A stretch of DNA of 64,000 bases, taken from Owenweeksia sp965214115 (GTDB lineage: Bacteria > Bacteroidota > Bacteroidia > Flavobacteriales > Schleiferiaceae). Below, piece after piece: positions 59,972-64,000 of the stretch. The stretch lies in assembly GCA_965214115.1 (NCBI GenBank), contig CBDCAU010000010.1:62001-126000 (forward strand), given 5' to 3'. The notes beneath the pieces were generated by a model, which was not told the origin of the DNA, ran no database searches, and saw only the letters and a program-made list of their open reading frames with translations. A program made the position numbers and the translations under genes. The stretch's first letter is position 1. Every line of letters starts with the position of its first letter.

Positions 59972-61336
59972 ATGGCAAACTTGCAAACTTCCGCACCTAT
60001 CGATTTTCAGAAAGCCAATGGGCGCCACTCCCTGCATTTCTTGAAAAATGCGGCGGAATTTACGGCCACAGTTGGCCTGCGTCTCGGCGATTTTTATCAG
60101 ATAAAATTGCCGGGCTACACCATCTACGTCATCACGGCGCCGGACATCATACGGCAAACAATGGTCACCCACGGCGACCGCTACGAAAAAGGAAAAATCT
60201 ACTGGAAGCATTTGCACAAAACCTTGGGACCGGCACTGGGCACTCTGGAAGGCGAGCAATGGCAATTCTTGCGGCAGCTCCATTCGCCTTACTTTTCAAA
60301 ATCCGCTATTCAAAATTACCTGCCGGTGGCCAGCCAAATCTTGAATGAAAACATTGAACGCTGGCGGCGCGCCCCGCTGGAAACGGACTTGGTGGAGCTT
60401 TTGGCACAACTCAATACAGAAAGCATTTTGAAGACCGTGTTCGGCAGCTCGGCCGAGGGCAACGCGGCCGAAATAGCCCACGCCATCGACCAAGGGGAGG
60501 ATACCTTGGCTTGGCTCAGCAAATATCCTTGGCGGCCTTTTTTGGCGCATTTCAATGGCAAAAATTTGCAGAAACAACGACACCTTACATTTTTTCAAAG
60601 TTTTGCGAAAAGCGCCGTAGAAAAACGGAGAAACCATCCGCAAAAAGAGTTGGACACTTTACTGGACAAGCTCATCAAACACTACCAAAACCAAGGGGAA
60701 ATTTCCGAAGAAGACCTGCAAATCATCCGCAACGAGTTCATCGTGTATCTGGGCGCGGGCACGGAAACAATGGCGGTGAGCGAGGCCTACACGCTTTATT
60801 TACTGACCAAAAACCCAACGGTTTTTCAACAAATAAAACAGGAAATAAACGAAGCGGCGCGGGGGGAAACCATCACCGAAAAACATTTGCCGCAACTGAA
60901 ACTGACCGAAGCGGCGGTAATGGAATCGATGCGCCTGCAACCTTCCAGCTATGCCCTGCTGCGCGACTGTGTGAAGCCCGACGAAATCCGCGGCCAGCCC
61001 ATCCGCCAGGGCGACAGCATTTTCATCAGCCTCTATGCGCTGCACCGAAACCCGCGCCTGTGGGAAAACCCGCTGCAATTTGACCCCAGCCGATTTCTAA
61101 ATGAAAATGAAATCCCGAAATACCACTATTTACCCTTCGGCGCGGGCCGCCACCACTGCATCGGCAGCTATTTGGCCCTCCCGCAGATGACGATGACCGT
61201 GGCCGCGTTTATCCAAAATTTTGACATCCAATTTTATAAAACTGGCCCGTTGCAAGTGCGCTCAGTTAGCACTTTAAAACCCAAAGGCGGTTTAAAAGCC
61301 CGCCTTGTTCCCAAAAATCAAGGCCTGAAATCATAA
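59972..61336 (+). CDS. Cytochrome P450
   Basis: 454 residues. The heme-binding loop F-G-A-G-R-H-H-C-I-G has the axial thiolate Cys396. The I-helix oxygen motif is A-G-T-E-T near 263-267, and the E-x-x-R pair is E-S-M-R near 319-322. No N-terminal membrane anchor was seen, so it is soluble. No ferredoxin or reductase gene is adjacent. Substrate unknown; fatty acid or terpenoid oxidation are common choices. The 3' end overlaps the convergent GNAT-like gene by 19 nt. Confidence 0.93.
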   Translation: MANLQTSAPIDFQKANGRHSLHFLKNAAEFTATVGLRLGDFYQIKLPGYTIYVITAPDIIRQTMVTHGDRYEKGKIYWKHLHKTLGPALGTLEGEQWQFLRQLHSPYFSKSAIQNYLPVASQILNENIERWRRAPLETDLVELLAQLNTESILKTVFGSSAEGNAAEIAHAIDQGEDTLAWLSKYPWRPFLAHFNGKNLQKQRHLTFFQSFAKSAVEKRRNHPQKELDTLLDKLIKHYQNQGEISEEDLQIIRNEFIVYLGAGTETMAVSEAYTLYLLTKNPTVFQQIKQEINEAARGETITEKHLPQLKLTEAAVMESMRLQPSSYALLRDCVKPDEIRGQPIRQGDSIFISLYALHRNPRLWENPLQFDPSRFLNENEIPKYHYLPFGAGRHHCIGSYLALPQMTMTVAAFIQNFDIQFYKTGPLQVRSVSTLKPKGGLKARLVPKNQGLKS

Positions 61337-62451
61337 GAAAAAAGCGTGTATTCCTTTTGGATTTTCGCGCCCATTTCTTGTAAAGTTTTTTCCACTGAAC
61401 GGTTGCCGCGCATCACCCACGCGATTTCGCCCCCGTGGTAGCCCAGCGCAAAAATGTTTTCAGCTATTTGTTGGAAAAGAGCCGCGTGAATGCCCAGCCG
61501 CCGCGCTTCGGGCAGGATTCCCATTATCATCACGCGCACGGTTTTTAGTTTTGAAATGCCCAGTTTCCATCCCAGCAAGCGGAAAAGGCGCGCACTTTCG
61601 CGGGTGGTTTTGGACAAGAGTTCGTTCAGATTGGGCACCGCCAAAACAAAACCAACGGGGCGGCCGCGCCACTCCGCCACCAGCGCCATTTCCGCTTTGA
61701 GCAAATGTTTCAAGTCCGCCGCCAAAAAGCGGAATTCCTCCCAACTGGGTTTTTGGAAGCCCCAGTGCGTGGCAAAACTTTCCGAATACAATTGGTGAAA
61801 AAGCCGCAATTCTTGTTCAAAATTCCCAATGTCGGCAGGACGTATTTTTAGCTTGGTATTTTTCGTAATACGCTGGTTTACAGATTTTAAAAACTGGGAT
61901 GGTCGGTAGCTTTCTTTCCAAAGTTCCCACGTTTGAAATGTTTTTTCTTCGGCAAAACCGGCCTCTTTGAAAAAACGCTCGTAGTAGGGCGGGTTCCAAT
62001 TCATCAAAAAAGAATTGGTGGAATCAAAGCCCGCTGTTTGGATGCCCAAATCGTGGTGGAGGTTGGGGTTGAGCGGCCCGTAGATTTTTTTTATCCCCCG
62101 TTTTTCGGCTTGCGCCAAAATTTGCTTTGCGCAAAATGCACCCGCTTCTTCGCGGAAATCGGCCCAGCCAAAACTGCCCGCCGCTGGCTGCCCCGCCCAC
62201 TGGCCCGGCCCAAAAAGGGCGAAGCGGCCCACGGTTTTGCCTTTCTTTTTTATAAGGAAAAAATGGTGCGGCGTTTCTTTTAGAAAAGGATTTTTGCGTG
62301 GGTCAATGGTTTGGCGGTGAAGCATTTGCAGGCTGGGAATCCAATGGGGAAGATCCCGCGACAGCGCCGATGGAAAATGGGCAAAAGCACGAAGGTGGCT
62401 TTTGCGGGTTATTTCCAGTTTTTCCAGTTCCAAATTTTCGTCCGGTAGCAT
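61318..62451 (-). CDS. GNAT-like acyltransferase-family protein
   Basis: 377 residues. A divergent N-terminal GNAT-like half (K-G-K-T-V-G-R-F-A-L-F about 68-78) is followed by a recognisable C-terminal GNAT core: V-R-V-M-I-M-G-I-L-P-E-A-R-R-L-G-I-H-A-A-L near 311-331, the acetyl-CoA loop. The pattern I-Y-G-P-L-N-P-N-L-H-H-D-L-G matches an uncharacterised family found in many bacteria. The ATG at 62451 is chosen over 62508 because it gives M-L-P-D-E-N-L-E-L-E-K. Confidence 0.75.
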   Translation of the reverse strand: MLPDENLELEKLEITRKSHLRAFAHFPSALSRDLPHWIPSLQMLHRQTIDPRKNPFLKETPHHFFLIKKKGKTVGRFALFGPGQWAGQPAAGSFGWADFREEAGAFCAKQILAQAEKRGIKKIYGPLNPNLHHDLGIQTAGFDSTNSFLMNWNPPYYERFFKEAGFAEEKTFQTWELWKESYRPSQFLKSVNQRITKNTKLKIRPADIGNFEQELRLFHQLYSESFATHWGFQKPSWEEFRFLAADLKHLLKAEMALVAEWRGRPVGFVLAVPNLNELLSKTTRESARLFRLLGWKLGISKLKTVRVMIMGILPEARRLGIHAALFQQIAENIFALGYHGGEIAWVMRGNRSVEKTLQEMGAKIQKEYTLFSYDFRP

Positions 62452-62590
62452 ATTGCAAATCAACCGTTTAAAAACGAAATAATGGAAAGTATTGAGATTC
62501 AGCACCAAAAAAAACCACGATTATTGAAAATCGCCAAAGGGTTTGGCTTGAATTCCCTTATTTTCGTGTATTAAAATTTTCAATGTTTTT

Positions 62591-63922
62591 ATGAAAAGCA
62601 AACCGCGCGTTTTGCTCGTCGCGTCCACGGCACTGGATTATCAAAACCAGCCCATCAAAACCAAAAAGCTGTACCTGCCGGGCCTGACGATGCCGATGCT
62701 GGCCGCCGTGACCCCGCCCGAAGTGGAGCTGACGATGATTTCGGAAACCATCCAAGACATCCCCTTCGAGGAAAACTGGGACTTGGTGGGCATCACCGGA
62801 ATGGGCAGCGGGCTGGTGCGCGCGTGGGAAATCGCCGACCGCTTCCGCGAAAAGCAGATACCCGTGGTGGTGGGCGGGCTGGCCGCCAGCCTGTGCGACC
62901 CCGACTGGACCTACGCCCACGCCGATGCGCTGGTAACCGGCGAGGCCGAACAAGTGTGGCCGGAAGTCATCCGCGACTTTTTGAACGGCGGGCTGAAAAA
63001 ACGCTACACAATGCCGCACCGCCCCGACATCAAAACCCTGCCGCAGCCCCGCTACGATTTGATGCACCCCAAGGAACTCGGGCTGTGGCGGCCGGTGCAG
63101 GCCACGCGCGGCTGCCCCTTCCCCTGCGAGTTTTGCTCCATCCAAAGTTTTTTCGAGCGCAGCTACCGCAAGCGCCCCGTGGAGCAGGTGATCCGCGACG
63201 TGCGCGCCGCCAAGAAAACCGGCGGCCGCTACATCGCCTTCATCGACGACAACATCGGCCTGGACTGGAACTATTTTGAAGAACTGATGCACGCGCTCGT
63301 CGCGGAAGATATTATTTGGATTAGCCAATGCAGCATCCACATCGCCGACAAACCGAGGATGCTGGAACTGGCCTACCAAAGCGGCTGCCGCCTTTTGTCT
63401 TTCGGCATCGAATCGGTGAACCAGAGCAGCGTGGACACGGTGGGCAAAACGTTTAACCACACCAACCAATACGATGAACTGCTCTACAACGTGCGCCAAG
63501 CGGGCATTGCCGTGTCGTCAGAAATGATAGTGGGGCTGGACGAAGACGAGGAAGACGTGTTCGATGCCACCTACGAATTTTTGATGCGCAACAAAATCCC
63601 CGTGCCTCGGCTCTACATTCTCACGCCCGTGCCCGGCACCAAAATGTATGACGATTTTGAAAAAGAAGGCCGAATTTTCAATTACAATTTTGGCGATTAC
63701 AACGGTGGGAAAGCCGTGTTTACGCCCGGTAAAATGAGCGCCGACGTTTTGCAGGAAGGCTATTGGGATTTGTACCAACGCCTGTTTTCGGTGCGCTCCA
63801 TTTATAAAAGGATAAAAGGCGTGCCCGCCTCCACCGAGTTCAAGATGAAAACTTTTTTGCTGGGCGTGAATATGCATTATCGCAAACACATTTCGCAAAG
63901 GATTACGCCCGGAATTGTTTAA
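62591..63922 (+). CDS. B12-binding-domain radical SAM protein
   Basis: 443 residues. The N-terminal 150 residues are a cobalamin-binding Rossmann-like domain (P-R-V-L-L-V-A-S-T start, L-V-G-I-T-G-M-G-S, V-V-V-G-G-L-A-A-S). The [4Fe-4S] site is C-P-F-P-C-E-F-C with Cys near 174, 178 and 181. R-Y-I-A-F-I-D-D-N-I-G follows, and S-F-G-I-E-S-V-N is the family signature. The class includes methylases and other modifying enzymes; the substrate cannot be read. It ends 14 nt before the next start. Confidence 0.9.
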   Translation: MKSKPRVLLVASTALDYQNQPIKTKKLYLPGLTMPMLAAVTPPEVELTMISETIQDIPFEENWDLVGITGMGSGLVRAWEIADRFREKQIPVVVGGLAASLCDPDWTYAHADALVTGEAEQVWPEVIRDFLNGGLKKRYTMPHRPDIKTLPQPRYDLMHPKELGLWRPVQATRGCPFPCEFCSIQSFFERSYRKRPVEQVIRDVRAAKKTGGRYIAFIDDNIGLDWNYFEELMHALVAEDIIWISQCSIHIADKPRMLELAYQSGCRLLSFGIESVNQSSVDTVGKTFNHTNQYDELLYNVRQAGIAVSSEMIVGLDEDEEDVFDATYEFLMRNKIPVPRLYILTPVPGTKMYDDFEKEGRIFNYNFGDYNGGKAVFTPGKMSADVLQEGYWDLYQRLFSVRSIYKRIKGVPASTEFKMKTFLLGVNMHYRKHISQRITPGIV

Positions 63923-63936
63923 AAAACTTGAATAAT

Positions 63937-64000
63937 ATGAAGAAAAAATTTAATAGGTCAAAATTCAAACCTACCTCAATTTTTAAAGCATTAGAATGGC
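63937..64000 (+). CDS. Start of a gene that runs off the window
   Basis: ATG 14 nt after the preceding stop opens a frame that reads K-K-K-F-N-R-S-K-F-K-P-T-S-I-F to the end of the sequence. Too short to assign; the tight spacing suggests an operon with the radical SAM gene. Confidence 0.45.
   Translation, partial: MKKKFNRSKFKPTSIFKALEW

Noticed and set aside
59785..60348. 187-codon frame overlapping the gene fragment and the P450 start
   Set aside because: It is out of frame with both the duplicated C-terminus and the P450 gene; composition is not protein-like.
59972..63922. P450, GNAT-like and radical SAM genes as a natural-product cluster
   Set aside because: They lie on different strands with separate starts, and there is no scaffold-building enzyme nearby.

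Overview
The window looks like a chromosome segment from a member of the Bacteroidota, perhaps a Saprospiria- or Chitinophagia-like lineage (order-level placement is tentative). The evidence: a protein ends in a type IX secretion (Por) sorting tail, and another has the TPR / beta-propeller / CRD / OmpA architecture of PorE. Many genes lack a Shine-Dalgarno sequence and follow the Bacteroidota -7 element TAnnTTTG. The two E1 dehydrogenase subunits are fused, a BshB1-type deacetylase is present, and intergenic spaces carry dyad and short-period repeats of a kind I associate with this phylum.

Layout. 1-10 kb: end of a secreted PKD protein, purQ, a serine/threonine dehydratase, an AddB-like nuclease, a DUF427 protein and a histidine kinase/response regulator pair. 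10-20 kb: fused E1, an RsmB/NOL1-type methyltransferase, murQ, a RelE/ParE toxin with two tandem antitoxins, and priA. 20-33 kb: FKBP lipoprotein, YhhN protein, M48 protease, Hsp20, purM, PorE-like protein, tpiA-prmA, and a 1471-residue exported protein of unknown role. 33-35.3 kb: an AT-richer three-gene cassette (Cro-like regulator, unrecognised candidate nuclease, cytosine-C5 methyltransferase) that reads as a compact type II restriction-modification system. 35-50 kb: JmjC-like cupin, comEC, SpoIID-like protein, lpxB, surE, a YugP-type protease, tRNA-His, a glycosyltransferase, bshB1, two paralogous lipoproteins, ndk, DUF721 and recF. 50-64 kb: rtcB with an apparent frameshift, a TPR protein, DUF4197, a Fic protein with an AbiEi-like N-terminus beside a methyltransferase remnant, mutL, a rhomboid protease, a truncated HicB-like ORF, a REP/RAYT cluster that abuts a gene fragment, a cytochrome P450, a GNAT-like protein and a B12-binding radical SAM protein.

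Four things stand out. (1) The regulator-nuclease-methyltransferase cassette at 32915-35258, with its own dyad operator and a nearly leaderless regulator gene. (2) A Fic enzyme fused to an AbiEi-type antitoxin-like region, preceded by long direct repeats. (3) A REP-associated transposase bracketed by five multi-hairpin repeat units, one of which ends where a duplicated gene 3' end begins. (4) A window-wide pattern of degenerate 7-8 bp (once about 96 bp) tandem repeats placed so that the stop codon of the neighbouring gene is supplied by, or touches, the array (purQ, dehydratase, DUF427, response regulator, E1, murQ, YugP protease, glycosyltransferase). All functional names come from reading translated sequence and motifs by eye; no database search was run.
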